Assembly (NCBI GenBank): GCA_023091665.1
Contig: JALJCQ010000011.1
Location: forward strand, 2,707,806 to 2,771,805
DNA from: Pythium myriotylum
Taxonomy: Eukaryota > Oomycota > Peronosporomycetes > Pythiales > Pythiaceae
Direction of reading: 5' to 3'
Length of the DNA stretch: 64,000 bases
The position numbers and the translations under genes are program-made. The notes below the pieces were generated by a model, which was given only the letters and a program-made list of their open reading frames with translations, had not been told where the DNA came from and made no database searches. This document shows positions 30,437 to 40,802 of this stretch, one piece after another. Position 1 is the first letter of the stretch. Every line of letters begins with the position of its first letter.

Positions 30437-32281
30437 ATGGGCAAGCCCGCGGCGAAGAAAGCGCCGTCCAAGTACGCGAAGGCGGCGGCCAAGCAGCAGC
30501 CGAAGGAGCCGGAGAAGCCCAGCAAGGCGCAGCTCTTCGACTCGGACGAGGGCGAGCAGGAGGACGAAGACGACGAGCAAGACGACGAGGCCACCGACAG
30601 CGAGGACGAGCTCGAGGCCGACGCCGGGTTCTCGGACGCCAACAAGAGCTGGCTCAAGGTCAAGAAGAGCAAGAGCGGCGACGATGACGAGGACGAGGAG
30701 GATAATGACGACGACGACGAAGAAGACAGCGAGGCCGGCAGCGACGACGAGTTCGAGCTCGACATTGAGCGCAAGTCGCGCAAGCTCGATGAGCGCGCGG
30801 CGCGCGAGGCCGAGGAGGCCGAGGAAGAGATGCGCCTCAACATCGCCAACAACGAGCGCTTCCACCTGCCGACCGAGGAGGACGAGGAGGAGGTGGAGGA
30901 AGGCGGCGCCGCCGACCCGGCCGAGGTCTACCAGCGCATCAAGGACGTGATCGAGGTGCTCTCGCACTTCAAGGAGCGCCGCGAAGAAGGCCGCTCGCGC
31001 GTCGAGTACATCGAGACGCTCAGCAAGGATATTGCCAACTACTTTGGCTACAACCGCGAGCTGATCGACATGTTTATGAAGATGTTCTCACCGGCCGAGT
31101 GCCTCGAGTTCGTCGAGGCCAACGAGCAGCCGCGACCGCTCGTGATCCGCACGAACACGCTCAAGACGCGCCGCCGCGATCTTGCGACTGCGCTCATCCA
31201 GCGAGGCGTGAACCTCGACCCGCTCGCCAAGTGGTCCAAGGTCGGACTCAAGATCTACGACTCGCCCGTGCCGATCGGCGCGACGCCCGAGTACCTCGCG
31301 GGCCACTACATGCTCCAGTCGGCGTCGTCGATCTGCGCGGTCATGGCGCTCGCACCGCAGCTCAACGAGCGTGTGCTCGATATGGCGTGTGCTCCCGGCG
31401 GTAAGACCACATACATCTCGCAGCTCATGAAGAACACGGGTACGGTGATCGCGAACGACCTGAAGAAGCAGCGACTGAAGGCAACGGTCGCCAACCTCCA
31501 CCGTCTCGGCGTCAAGAACTGCTCAGTCTCGTGCTACGACGGCCGCAAGGTGCCGTCGCTCTTCAAGGGCTTCGACCGCGTGCTTCTCGACGCGCCGTGC
31601 ACGGGTCTCGGTGTCATCGCGCGTGACCCGTCCATCAAGACACAGAAGACCGAGAAGGACGTGCTGCGCCTGGCGCACTTGCAGAAGGAGCTGCTGCTCG
31701 CGGCCATCGACGCGGTCGACGCCAAGTCGGCGACTGGCGGCTACATCGTGTACTCGACGTGTTCCGTCATGGTCGAGGAGAACGAGTCGGTCGTGGACTA
31801 CGCGCTCAAGAAGCGCTGCGTCAAGCTCGTGGAGACGGGTCTCGACCACGGCAAGGCCGGCTTCACGCGCTACCAGCAGCAGCGCTTCCACCCGTCGCTG
31901 ACGCTGACGCGTCGCTTCTACCCGCACGTGCACAACATGGACGGCTTCTACGTCGCCAAGTTTAAGAAGTACGCCAACACGCTGCCATCGGAAGAGGAAG
32001 AGAAGAAGAAGAGCAAGGCGGAGAAGGCGGCCGAGGAAGAAGAGGCCGAGGAGGAGGCCAACAAATCCAAGAAGACCAAGAAGAAGGAGGCCAAGGCCGC
32101 CAAGGACGCAGCGACGGCCGTGGACGCCGAGGTCGAAGTGGAGGAAGCGAGCGATGCCGAGGACGAGAAGGAGAAGGAGAAGCCGTCGGCCAAGAAGGCC
32201 AAGAAGCACGGCGCCAAGCGACCAGCCGACAACAAGCTGGACAAGAAGAACAAAAAGGCGGCCAAGCGACGTAAGAACTGA
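30437..32281 (+). CDS. NOP2: NOP2/NSUN1-type rRNA cytosine-5 methyltransferase
   Basis: Single-exon gene of 614 residues. The N-terminus is Lys-rich, then strongly acidic (about residues 35-110), typical of nucleolar proteins. The catalytic core has the NOP2 signature order: RTNTLKTRRRDLATALIQRG, DSPVPIGATPEYLAGHYMLQ, the SAM site DMACAPGGKTTYISQLM, the cysteine motif DAPCTGLGVIARDP and YSTCSVMVEENE with the second cysteine, then the end motif RRFYPHVHNMDGFYVAKF. The tail is Lys/Glu-rich with a basic nucleolar signal. In yeast and humans NOP2 methylates a cytosine in 25S/28S rRNA and is essential for 60S maturation. The start at 30437 gives MGKPAAKKAPSKYAK; frame is open upstream, but the methionine fits the family. 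Confidence 0.95.
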   Translation: MGKPAAKKAPSKYAKAAAKQQPKEPEKPSKAQLFDSDEGEQEDEDDEQDDEATDSEDELEADAGFSDANKSWLKVKKSKSGDDDEDEEDNDDDDEEDSEAGSDDEFELDIERKSRKLDERAAREAEEAEEEMRLNIANNERFHLPTEEDEEEVEEGGAADPAEVYQRIKDVIEVLSHFKERREEGRSRVEYIETLSKDIANYFGYNRELIDMFMKMFSPAECLEFVEANEQPRPLVIRTNTLKTRRRDLATALIQRGVNLDPLAKWSKVGLKIYDSPVPIGATPEYLAGHYMLQSASSICAVMALAPQLNERVLDMACAPGGKTTYISQLMKNTGTVIANDLKKQRLKATVANLHRLGVKNCSVSCYDGRKVPSLFKGFDRVLLDAPCTGLGVIARDPSIKTQKTEKDVLRLAHLQKELLLAAIDAVDAKSATGGYIVYSTCSVMVEENESVVDYALKKRCVKLVETGLDHGKAGFTRYQQQRFHPSLTLTRRFYPHVHNMDGFYVAKFKKYANTLPSEEEEKKKSKAEKAAEEEEAEEEANKSKKTKKKEAKAAKDAATAVDAEVEVEEASDAEDEKEKEKPSAKKAKKHGAKRPADNKLDKKNKKAAKRRKN

Positions 32282-32508
32282 TGCAACCTATAGTGACCGG
32301 TCCCAATATACTTTTCTAGATGGATGCTTTGCAGAACCGCTTGTTCTTGAGCCTTTCCGGATCATTGATCACTTGGAGCTCCTGACGGGATCTTTTCCTC
32401 TGTTTGACACGCATGTTGTCCCTCGTTGAAGGGGTGTCCCATTCGGGACTGGTGACACGGTCTTCCCCTTGTTTTCGTGGGCAGAGAATAGAAATCGCCG
32501 TTTCTATC

Positions 32509-33369
32509 ATGGGCAAGAAGACCAACTGGACCATCAGCGAAGACCAGGCGCTCTGTCGCGCGTGGCTCTGCGCGAGCGACGCCTCGCTGGGCCACGGCGC
32601 CGACCAGAAGGCCGGCACGTTCTGGGGCGTCGTCCACCAGCTCTTCCACGCCGAGCTCGAGACCTCGGTGGACCGCCCTGTGACGGGGCTCAAGATCCGC
32701 TGGACGCGCATCAACCGCGACGTCCAGCGCTTCGCCATCGCCTTTGCGCGCGTGCAGGCGGCCCACGGCGACGCCGACGGGCCCGAGAACGAGCGTCTCG
32801 CGCTCGACGAGGCGCTGCTGCTCTTCCTCAAGGAGCAAGGCACCAAGTTCACGTTCGAGAGCTGCTGGAAGCTCCTGCGCTTCTCGCCGCGATGGATGCA
32901 GCTGCTCGCGAACTCGGCCGGCGCGGCCGCGAGCGCGTTTGCGCCGCAAGGCTCGCCCTCGCTGCAGGCCATCGACGGCGCCGCGCGACTCGACGCCAGC
33001 AACGGCGGCGCCAGCGGCTCGGCGGCCGCCGCGGTCGCGCTCCAGAAGCGCCGCCTCGCGACCTTCATGGAAAGCCACGGACGCGCGCTGCCGGACACGG
33101 CCACGGGGCTGCTCGCGACCATCGCGCATGAGCTCGCGCGCCAGAGCGACCTCATGGAGGAGCAGAACGCCATCGCGCTCTTCCGCATGGACGTCGACCT
33201 CATCGAGGACGACAATGCGCGCGATTACTTTACGAGCCTCCGACAGACCTACGCCAAGCGCATGCGCCGCGAACCGCCGACCGACATTGAGACTGTCGAA
33301 GAGGAAGACAAGCAGGACGGCGTCGGGACGGTCGCGCTCCGAGATGGCAAGGAGATCGCCGACTTGTAG
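32509..33369 (+). CDS. Myb/SANT-like protein with NAM-associated domain
   Basis: Single frame of 286 residues. It starts MGKKTNWTISEDQALCRAWL, the trihelix/Myb-like opening found in proteins with a plant NAM-associated C-terminal domain. It continues with FWGVVHQLFHAE, LKIRWTRINRDVQRFAIAFA and FTFESCWKLLRFSPRWMQL. The second half is helical (LQKRRLATFMESHGRALPDT), then acidic. In plants and oomycetes such proteins are DNA-binding and often related to Harbinger transposon accessory proteins. Here it sits among housekeeping genes with matching base composition, so a domesticated gene is likely. Its target is unknown. Confidence 0.8.
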   Translation: MGKKTNWTISEDQALCRAWLCASDASLGHGADQKAGTFWGVVHQLFHAELETSVDRPVTGLKIRWTRINRDVQRFAIAFARVQAAHGDADGPENERLALDEALLLFLKEQGTKFTFESCWKLLRFSPRWMQLLANSAGAAASAFAPQGSPSLQAIDGAARLDASNGGASGSAAAAVALQKRRLATFMESHGRALPDTATGLLATIAHELARQSDLMEEQNAIALFRMDVDLIEDDNARDYFTSLRQTYAKRMRREPPTDIETVEEEDKQDGVGTVALRDGKEIADL

Positions 33370-33936
33370 GCCAACCAGCACAACAAGCTTTTTTGATTTC
33401 TATGTATCTAATAAAGACCACGGTTTGGCCACGAAGAGGGGCCGTTTGTCGGGGATGTGCGTGCAGATAGAGCAGGGTTTAGGGTTTAAGGACTGGAAGC
33501 CCGAATGCTAATCTGCGGACTGGGTGTTTTTGAGATGGGCGATCGTGCTGTTCCCATCACACAACGTCATTGCATAAAGTCCGTGAAGCTCCCTGCTAAT
33601 GTGGAATACCTGATACGGTAGTAGCAGACACGAGCTCACGACCTCTGGGGGGTCGAAAAGAACGAGCACCTGGGGATTCGGTCAGCTCTGACCTTGAGCC
33701 AGGGTCATTGGTGGTGTTTTGCCCTGGCAACTAGACGAATAGGAAATCCAAAGCCATTGAGATCCTGAAGAGCTCGTCGAGAGAAGGCCGTGTGTTAGGC
33801 GAGCACGCCAGACATGCAACAGCCCCCATACACGATGAACACCATGCTGGGGCTCGCTCACGAACCCCGCATTTGCCAGGATTGGAGCTCTCGAATCAGA
33901 TTCAGTTGAACCCCATACAATCTGAGCAGGCGAGTA
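33370..33936. other. 567-bp intergenic stretch with short interstitial telomere repeat
   Basis: This lies between the Myb-like stop and the 853-residue gene. At 33474-33488 there are just over two TTTAGGG units on the plus strand. An AATAAA-like signal at 33408 may end the upstream gene. I see no gene in the rest. Confidence 0.6.
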
Positions 33937-36498
33937 ATGGTTGCGGCGGTGCCATGGCGATACTGGCAGCAGCTTCTCCACGACGAGAAGGACGGGGCGT
34001 CTGCCGCGTTGAATGCGATCGCCTCGTTTCTGCAACACGAAGCAGCGTCTGAGAGCGCGCGGGAGGCGCTTGACGGTCTCTGGAGGCTGTGGTGCGTGCC
34101 GACGCACGACTGCGACGGCGACTTGGCCGAGATTCTGCTGCTGACGGCGGTCGCCAGTGGGCTCGAACGGGTGCTCGTGTCCAAACTGCTTCAGTTCCAC
34201 CCAGCAGACGCTCTTCGGGATGTGGGTCTTTTTGTTGATGTGCTGGAGAAGTGGGGCGACGCAGCATCCATCCCGACGCGGACGTTGAGAGACCAACTGC
34301 GTCCAGTCGTGGACGTGCTTCTAGCATCACACGCGCCGTCGGGGGGCGACTGCCTCGATTCGGGGCGCGAAATCGACCAAGATAACGATGTTATGGCGTG
34401 GGAGGAGTTTGTGGCGCTGCCCAGTGGACTTGATCGCTCGGGGCTCGTCAATACTAAGATCGGGCGTTCCCTTCACCAGCACCTGAACGAGATCGCCAAG
34501 CAGCAGCAGTGGCGACTGGAACACCAAGGAGATAGTATCTTCGATGCGCTTCGAATAATTGCAGAGCGTCTACCGGAATCTAACGGCCAACCGCAAGAGA
34601 ATGGGTCTCACATAGACATCTCAAGCTGTTGGAAGCTCGAAGAGTGCGAGGATACCGCTGCACTTCTACGTTATCTAGAAGCTGGCATCGGCCAGAGTGC
34701 GGATTCGATGGTCTCCCCGACGGGCAATGATGCGATTCTCTTACCAGACTCAGATATGCCCTCAAGCACGATTGGGGACCTGTTAAAGAAGCTCGAGTCA
34801 ACTGTCAAAGGCAATCCCACGTATGACCAATTCGCTACGCGACTCGTCGCCGAGCTGGATACGATCGAAGATCAACTTGCGTTGAGTGTCCAAGCGGCGC
34901 TGCTCTTGAAGTGGCAGCGTGCCCGTGGCGAAATGATCGCCAACGGTGTGACCCACCCGACCGCCATGGCGTGGGAGCGAAATATCCGGAAGCAAGTCAA
35001 CTCACTCACTAGCTTTGTTGACGGTGACGATCAAATGCTCAATCTCCTACGATTCGCTGCTATACACCCAACTGCGGTGATCGATGCTCTGACGACTAGT
35101 GCATTGGCCACTAGTCAGTATGACGTGTTTGTTTGCAACCTCTTATGGCTCTGTCCAATGCTTGGGCGATGGCAACTGGACAATAAGACATCACTCCCAC
35201 AGCTGCTTGAGTTGCTAGAAGCCGATTGCACGCGACTTGTTAACCAAACAGACCAAGAAACCCCACTTCATGAAGCTCCCGTGATGAAACTCGTTCTTGC
35301 ACTGTCTGGCTGTGGCGAACTGACGGAACAATATCGCGTCGTGATTGAGCCGGATGTGCTTTTTAACAGTGTACTGTGGGCAAACTTCACACCAACTGGC
35401 GATGCTTCTAAGTTCACCTCGGTTATTTGGCGGTTCGAGCTTGTGCACCAGTTTGTAATGAAACTTTCCGTCCATAAGTTACGACTATCAAGCAGCACAA
35501 TCAGAAGGAGCCTCGACACCGTGATCAGACAATACTGCGAGGCATTAGCCGGTGATCTCAACACTCAAGGCGAGTTATCTGCTCCAATTGAGCTCCGGGA
35601 CGTCGCTCTGTTCCTCGTTCGAGGGCTCTTGATGTTGTGGCCATTGGAATCGACGAGGGAGTGGGCAACGTCTAGTGAAGCCGTCTTGAAGAAGCACCCA
35701 GATGCAGCATTTGACTCATTACTTCAGAGTATTTTGCACCAATCGCCACCAAAGGTACCTATCGACCAGTCGGTACTCTCCGGTGAGTTGAGATCTGCCA
35801 TCCACAAGTACTTATGGTTTGCAGTTTGGATGAGCGAAACCTCTAATTCGAGCAATTTTATTTCTGAGCTCAAATTGTGGTCGTCGTTTGAGCTCTTGAG
35901 CCCAAGTGGAGCTACGGTAACTGGGGCAATAGTGATTCAGGCGGAGTTGACGAAGATGCTGATGGGGATCGGAACTCGTACCTTTAACCAGATGGTCAAG
36001 ATTGTCAGAAAGATTCTTATACCAGCGCTTCATGCTGGAGAATCGCTCAGTTCCGAGCCGCCGGGCGATCCACAGTTGCCTGCACCATCGCTTATCGAGG
36101 TGACGTTCTTTCTTACTCGGTGCTGGGCCATCGTGGCGTTTGCTTCCAACCACGTCCGCTTCCAGACAGTTCTCCGCATTCTTGCCCGCACCATGAATCT
36201 TTTGGAAGAAGCTATTGAAATCTCTTCCGCAGACTCGTCGGCCCTGTTACGGTGCCTGGAATTGGTTGGGTTACTTTGGTGCTGGATCCAGACAAACAAC
36301 GTGACTTGGGGGACTGTCAATCGCCTGGAGAACACGGCTATCCGTGTGTTATTCCTACTAGAACGCCAACCATCCGCCTCACCACCCTTGCATGGGAGAG
36401 CTACCCCAGAGTCTATTGCAAAAGTACTTGCCTCAACTCAGCTGCTTAACAGTGACGGAGTTAAACGATTCTTGCAATCGAAGGCACTCGGAGCCTAA
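33937..36498 (+). CDS. Unrecognised large helical protein, 853 residues
   Basis: Intron-free frame of 853 residues starting MVAAVPWRYWQQLLHDEKDG. No motif I can name. It is nearly all alpha-helical with Leu-rich stretches (VFVCNLLWLCPMLGRWQLDN, EVTFFLTRCWAIVAFASNH), no signal peptide, and hydrophobic helices too polar to be clear TM segments. The pattern suggests a HEAT/ARM-type solenoid or a subunit of a large nuclear complex (Fanconi, Integrator and Mediator-like were considered). GC content is lower than in the neighbours and codon use is less biased, which suggests a weakly expressed gene. Frame integrity over 2.5 kb supports a real gene. Confidence 0.75.
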   Translation: MVAAVPWRYWQQLLHDEKDGASAALNAIASFLQHEAASESAREALDGLWRLWCVPTHDCDGDLAEILLLTAVASGLERVLVSKLLQFHPADALRDVGLFVDVLEKWGDAASIPTRTLRDQLRPVVDVLLASHAPSGGDCLDSGREIDQDNDVMAWEEFVALPSGLDRSGLVNTKIGRSLHQHLNEIAKQQQWRLEHQGDSIFDALRIIAERLPESNGQPQENGSHIDISSCWKLEECEDTAALLRYLEAGIGQSADSMVSPTGNDAILLPDSDMPSSTIGDLLKKLESTVKGNPTYDQFATRLVAELDTIEDQLALSVQAALLLKWQRARGEMIANGVTHPTAMAWERNIRKQVNSLTSFVDGDDQMLNLLRFAAIHPTAVIDALTTSALATSQYDVFVCNLLWLCPMLGRWQLDNKTSLPQLLELLEADCTRLVNQTDQETPLHEAPVMKLVLALSGCGELTEQYRVVIEPDVLFNSVLWANFTPTGDASKFTSVIWRFELVHQFVMKLSVHKLRLSSSTIRRSLDTVIRQYCEALAGDLNTQGELSAPIELRDVALFLVRGLLMLWPLESTREWATSSEAVLKKHPDAAFDSLLQSILHQSPPKVPIDQSVLSGELRSAIHKYLWFAVWMSETSNSSNFISELKLWSSFELLSPSGATVTGAIVIQAELTKMLMGIGTRTFNQMVKIVRKILIPALHAGESLSSEPPGDPQLPAPSLIEVTFFLTRCWAIVAFASNHVRFQTVLRILARTMNLLEEAIEISSADSSALLRCLELVGLLWCWIQTNNVTWGTVNRLENTAIRVLFLLERQPSASPPLHGRATPESIAKVLASTQLLNSDGVKRFLQSKALGA

Positions 36499-36594
36499 CC
36501 AGCACATATTTTAAACCCAATGGCACGACTATGGTTTCATGTTTGTCAGAAATCCATATAACTGACCACCGGTCAATTCGAGTAGCATTTTGGT

Positions 36595-38316
36595 TTAGGC
36601 GCACAACTCGTCGATGATGCTGTTTGACAAGATGTGCAGCGGATCAACCTCATCACGGGCTTTCTTGAAAGCCTCAATTGGATAGCGTCGACGCAAGCGC
36701 GAGCGCATCTGGCTTCGCTCAGCCCTGTCGTGCGGCCACTCAATCTTTGCCCAGTGTTCCGTGCCGCCGAATGGAGCCATCACATCACGGTACAATCGGT
36801 GGTACTCGAAGAAGCGATCCCAGATCGCACCGCGGACCTTTGGATCCGGAGTTGGTAGATAGAGAATGATACCGACCCAACAAAAGAGCTGATTTGGGTT
36901 GTAAGAGGTGGCTGGGCTCATTAACGAGGTACTGCGGGCCGTCCAGCGCTGCTCAATCGGGGAAGGTGCGGGGATACCAGACGCGTCCAAGTCCTTGAGC
37001 AACTTTTCGACGAAATCAATGTCCAACGTGTCAGTCGTGGGGAATGCAACCTCTTGCACGAGCTGCTGGCCGCCACAGTCGAAACCGATGATATCGTCCG
37101 AGAGACCAACGCGATAACCTTCGTTCAACTTCCAAAATTCCTTCTCAACTTGATTCACGCGGACAATGTGCGGCTTGTCGAGAGGGTTGAACTCAACGAG
37201 CTTGTCTCGCAATTTGGTGAAATTCCATTCAAGATAGTCGGGCTCAGGTTTACCATTGGCCAACTCCAGATAGAGTTCGCGGGGAGCTCGAAGTTGAACG
37301 TCTCGACTGTGCTGCACTGGAGGGTACTTTGACGCCCCAAGTTTCGCATTCTCAGCGGTGATCTCCTGACATTGCACGACGACGACTGCGTCCGTGTTGG
37401 GGATCCACATATAGCGCAGGTGCTTGAACTCCTTCAGCCACCGGCTATGGTGCTTTCGAATCTCATCGGCCGTCGTCACGATTGTCTTTTCTGCCAGGTA
37501 ATAAGTGGGCACACACTGGAGAGTGAGTTTCGTTACCACGCCTAATGCACCGAGACCGCACTTTGCAAGCGCAAACAATTCCGGGTTTTGCGTGGCGCTG
37601 AGAATCATTCGCCCTTGGGCTGGGGTGACAATCTCCATCTCCACCACCTGGTCATCGATCGGAGGAATCGCAGCTCCTGTTCCATGGCATCCAGCCTGCG
37701 TGATACCGCCAACCTGTTGGTCACGAATCGATGCGACGTTTTGCATTGTCATCCCATAGGTGCGGAGCTTGTCAAGCAACTCGCCGACAATGATACCAGC
37801 CTCGACCGTGACTTGATGCTTCTCCTTGTCAACGTGAAGGATCTTGTCAAAAAGCGCCATAGAGAGTAGCGCTTCGTGGCGAGAGTTCCCATCAGCTCCA
37901 TCGATTTCACCAGAGAATCCGAGACCGTTCGGTGATACTCCCGCGCCCATGCATCGGATCTTCTGCTTCTTTGCTTGGAACTCCTTGAGCAGCCGCTCGA
38001 TGTCCTCGACCGATTCCGGAACGAAGAACGCGCGCGGACGACACTCGTGGGAGGCTGACCAGTTGACAAACACGTGCTCGTCATCGTCGTCGTCGTGGGG
38101 CGCGTCCGCGTCCGCGAGCGTGCAGGCGGCGCCGGCGCTGGCCGCCGCGGCTGCGACGGCCGCGAGCAACGAGGCCGCGAGCCCCTCGCGCTGCGCAGAG
38201 CTCTTGAGCCACGCGACTTGCAGCGTCGGAGCGGCGTCGCGCGTCGTGGGGATGGCTGAGACGGGGCGCAAGACGCTCGCGCGCGTCAGGCGGCGCCAGC
38301 GAGAGAGCGAGGCCAT
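36595..38316 (-). CDS. GLDH: L-galactono-1,4-lactone dehydrogenase, mitochondrial
   Basis: 573 residues from the methionine at 38316 (MASLSRWRRLTRASVLRPVS). This gives a basic presequence and then an Ala-rich membrane helix (ASLLAAVAAAAASAGAA). The mature part reads FVNWSASHECRPRAFFVPES, KKQKIRCMGAGVSPNGLGFS (FAD-binding PCMH), NVASIRDQQVGGITQAGCHG, FALAKCGLGALGVVTKLTLQ and the C-terminal GGTEHWAKIEWPHD. This follows the plant enzyme closely, so it makes ascorbate from L-galactono-lactone using cytochrome c in the intermembrane space. Gulonolactone oxidase is less likely given the plant-style NWSxxHE start. The stop is 96 bp from the convergent upstream gene. Confidence 0.92.
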   Translation of the reverse strand: MASLSRWRRLTRASVLRPVSAIPTTRDAAPTLQVAWLKSSAQREGLAASLLAAVAAAAASAGAACTLADADAPHDDDDDEHVFVNWSASHECRPRAFFVPESVEDIERLLKEFQAKKQKIRCMGAGVSPNGLGFSGEIDGADGNSRHEALLSMALFDKILHVDKEKHQVTVEAGIIVGELLDKLRTYGMTMQNVASIRDQQVGGITQAGCHGTGAAIPPIDDQVVEMEIVTPAQGRMILSATQNPELFALAKCGLGALGVVTKLTLQCVPTYYLAEKTIVTTADEIRKHHSRWLKEFKHLRYMWIPNTDAVVVVQCQEITAENAKLGASKYPPVQHSRDVQLRAPRELYLELANGKPEPDYLEWNFTKLRDKLVEFNPLDKPHIVRVNQVEKEFWKLNEGYRVGLSDDIIGFDCGGQQLVQEVAFPTTDTLDIDFVEKLLKDLDASGIPAPSPIEQRWTARSTSLMSPATSYNPNQLFCWVGIILYLPTPDPKVRGAIWDRFFEYHRLYRDVMAPFGGTEHWAKIEWPHDRAERSQMRSRLRRRYPIEAFKKARDEVDPLHILSNSIIDELCA

Positions 38317-38623
38317 GGATCCGACGGAGAGCTTCGTCAAGTTGCTCGAGATCTGGCGACGAGCTTTCGCGGCGTCACTAAAGTGAAACGGTCACTTCGA
38401 CCGGGAAGCCTTCCTGTGACCTTGCCTATCCACCAAGATGGATGCGTGATATCCATGCGGGAGGGGAACCAGATCTTTTCACGCAGCTGCAAGAGGAAGA
38501 GCATGGGTAGTACTGGTAGTAGTAGAAGGAGAAGAAGGAGGTGGTGGTAGTAGTATTTACGCTTCGCTTACAGGTGGTGACACAGCCACGAAGAAGAGAG
38601 TGGCCAGCAGGTCCTCGGCTCGT
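38317..38623. other. 307-bp intergenic stretch with simple repeats
   Basis: This lies between the GLDH start and the stop of the hydrolase gene. A purine-rich simple-sequence tract (GTA/GAA/GGT triplets) runs from about 38505 to 38555. I see no gene. Confidence 0.6.
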
Positions 38624-39388
38624 TTACTGCGGCGGGTTGACGGTCTGGATGAACTTGATGGCCGTGTGCCAGGCCTTCTTCACGGCCTCCTTCGTGGCCT
38701 CGTTCTCGAGGTCGCCGCGGTGCACCCAGCCGTGGACCTGGTCCGGGAAGTCGATCACGTTGCTCGTGGCGCCGATGTCGGCACGGCCCTTGAGGATCTT
38801 CTCGACGCTGCCGCCTTCGCGCACGAACGCCGGGTCGTCGCCGGCCGCGAGCAGCAGCTGCGGCACCTTGACGGCCTCGGCGAACTTGTCGACGGCGCCG
38901 TCGCCCTTGAGCAAGTTCTCAATGTTCCACGTCGGGTGGAACGACACGTGGCCGCTGACCACCGGCGTGGCCGAGGCCGACTGCGTGGCGCCGATCCACG
39001 AGCCCCAGCAGTAGCCGTAGCTCGCAAACTTCTCGACACCAGCCTCGGTCTTGAGGTACGAGACGGCGTCGTTGATGCGCGCCGAGAGCACGTCGAACGA
39101 GTGCTTCTTGACCCAGTCGACGAACGAGGCCTGGAACGTGGCCGGCTCGAGGTAGTCGCCGGCCGCGAGGTCGACGACCACGACGGCGTAGCCGAGCTTG
39201 CCGAGCGCGTCGGCGTCGGCCTTGGTGCGGCCGCTGTCGAGGCCGAAGATGTCCGGGTAGGCGATGATGCCGGCCTTGGCCGAGGCCGGGCCGGCCACGT
39301 AGAGCGTGGTCGAGCCGAAGGTCTTGATGGCGCCCGAGTGGGCGGCGGCGCCGGTGGCGGGCTCAGCGGTGACGGGGCAGCAGCTCAT
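38624..39388 (-). CDS. Dienelactone hydrolase-family alpha/beta hydrolase
   Basis: 254 residues, no intron, start MSCCPVTAEPATGAAAHSGA. The fold markers of the DLH family are present: AGIIAYPDIFGLDSGRTK, VVVVDLAAGDY, the nucleophile elbow GYCWGSWIG (Cys in place of Ser), the acid region LLAAGDDPAFVREGG and the histidine in PDQVHGWVHRG. The family hydrolyses lactones or esters; carboxymethylenebutenolidase is the classic substrate case, but eukaryotic members are broader. There is no secretion signal, so it is likely cytosolic. The CPV start resembles that of other stramenopile and fungal AIM2-like members. Confidence 0.9.
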   Translation of the reverse strand: MSCCPVTAEPATGAAAHSGAIKTFGSTTLYVAGPASAKAGIIAYPDIFGLDSGRTKADADALGKLGYAVVVVDLAAGDYLEPATFQASFVDWVKKHSFDVLSARINDAVSYLKTEAGVEKFASYGYCWGSWIGATQSASATPVVSGHVSFHPTWNIENLLKGDGAVDKFAEAVKVPQLLLAAGDDPAFVREGGSVEKILKGRADIGATSNVIDFPDQVHGWVHRGDLENEATKEAVKKAWHTAIKFIQTVNPPQ

Positions 39389-39645
39389 GGGTGGCGAGGA
39401 AGCGAGCGAGAGGGGGAGGACGTTGGCGTCGCGAGGAGACTTGGATTGTGAGGAGGTCCCGGCGGTCTCCTCCTCATGGTCTCACCCATGCAGGGAGCAA
39501 AGACTTCAAGATTCGCATCAGGTGTTTAAAACACGTTTCCAACGATTAGCTAAACCTCAAGGAGAGACGAAGCGACGTGTTTTCAGCCAATGAGGGAGTG
39601 TCAACTGATTCGAATGTACCAATCAGATCGAAGAAGATGAGCTGA

Positions 39646-40802
39646 TCATGGCTTCATATCGGCCGAGGAAGCTTCGGGGAGCATGGCGCATGCAGCTGCC
39701 CACGAGCGCTGCCAGTAGTGGACGGCGAGCGCCTGTCGAGGGTACGACGCAGGCGGCGACGCGGCGTCGTTCGCGAGCGGGTACAGCGCGTCGACCGGCA
39801 GCGCGACGACGAGCCGCTGCGTCTCGACCGGCAGGAACCCGGCGTGGCTCTCGGAGGTGGCGCTCGAGCTCCAGCCGATCGCCTCCATGAACGTGCGCGT
39901 CATGAGCCCCGGGCCCGTGCGCTCGATGGTCACCATGGGCGAGCTCTCACGAGACTGCGATGGCGTAAGACCGAGGTGCTGAGCGACGTCGGCGCCGCCG
40001 AGCAGAGCGATGCGCTGCAGCATCGCCGGGTCGAGTCGCGGTTGGTGTGTACGGGTGTGGATCTTGTCGATGAGCCGCGTCACGATCGGGTGGCCCGGTG
40101 CCGCGGCGATCACGGCGTTGTTTATCTCGAAGCAGCCGGTGTTTGAGACGCCGACGACGAACGCGTATCGCTATGAAGGAGCGGGAAGGTGCGATTAGAT
40201 CTCTCGTTTCGTGCGGTGAGGAAAGATTGCATCAGCAGAGACCGTCACGAGATCGTCGAAAGGCTGCAGACACTCCATGTCGACGTCGACGTAGACGCCG
40301 CCAAATCGCTCCAGGATCTCGTAGCGCAGGATGTCCGATTTTTCGCCATAGTTACTTGCGTCTCGGAAGGCTTTCTACGAGGAGACATGATGCTCGTGAG
40401 TGACTACCGAGGAGCTCCGACCTTTACTCCTCTATACCTCGTTCTTCAGCTCCAACTCGGCGACGTCTGCGTCGCGCCACAGTCGCTACATCCCCGTGTC
40501 AGTGAAACGCTCTCTCCCCCCATCTCGACCGCCCTCATGCAAGGACCCACGTAGCTCCACTCGGGATGGCGCGCGCGCCAGGTCTCCATCCACGCGAGAC
40601 ACCGCGCCGGAATCTCCTTCGGCCCGAGCCAGATCTGGTGGATCCGCCTCGGAATCCTCGGCGCGTCGCCTTGCGCCCCGTCTCTACACAGCGCGCTCTC
40701 TCCGTAGCGGCGCTGCAGCTCCGCGTGCCATTCGTCGTCCGCCGCGTGCCAGACGCCCCATCGCCACGCGCGCTCGCCCATGTTGTCAGCGTCGGCATTC
40801 AA
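39646..40802 (-). CDS. GT32/Och1-like DXD glycosyltransferase
   Basis: Four exons, 40802-40551, 40485-40438, 40374-40243 and 40170-39646, join in phase to 318 residues. Seen: the entry motif IPRRIHQIWLGPKEIPARCL, HPEWSYRLWRDADV across the first intron, then SDILRYEILERFGGVYVDVD, which holds the DXD metal/nucleotide-sugar site. NTGCFEINNAVIAAAPGHPI follows. This is the pattern of GT32 enzymes (Och1 mannosyltransferase, inositol-phosphoceramide mannosyltransferase and related). The C-terminus includes YPRQALAVHYWQRSW, typical of the family (H.W..SW). There is no clear N-terminal TM helix, which is unusual for a Golgi enzyme; an upstream exon could carry it. Its start is 81 bp from the divergent HECT gene. 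Confidence 0.85.

Noticed and set aside
33370..33936. tRNA or 5S rRNA gene in this intergenic stretch
   Set aside because: I looked for A/B-box-like and cloverleaf pairing and saw none. A covariance-model scan would be decisive.
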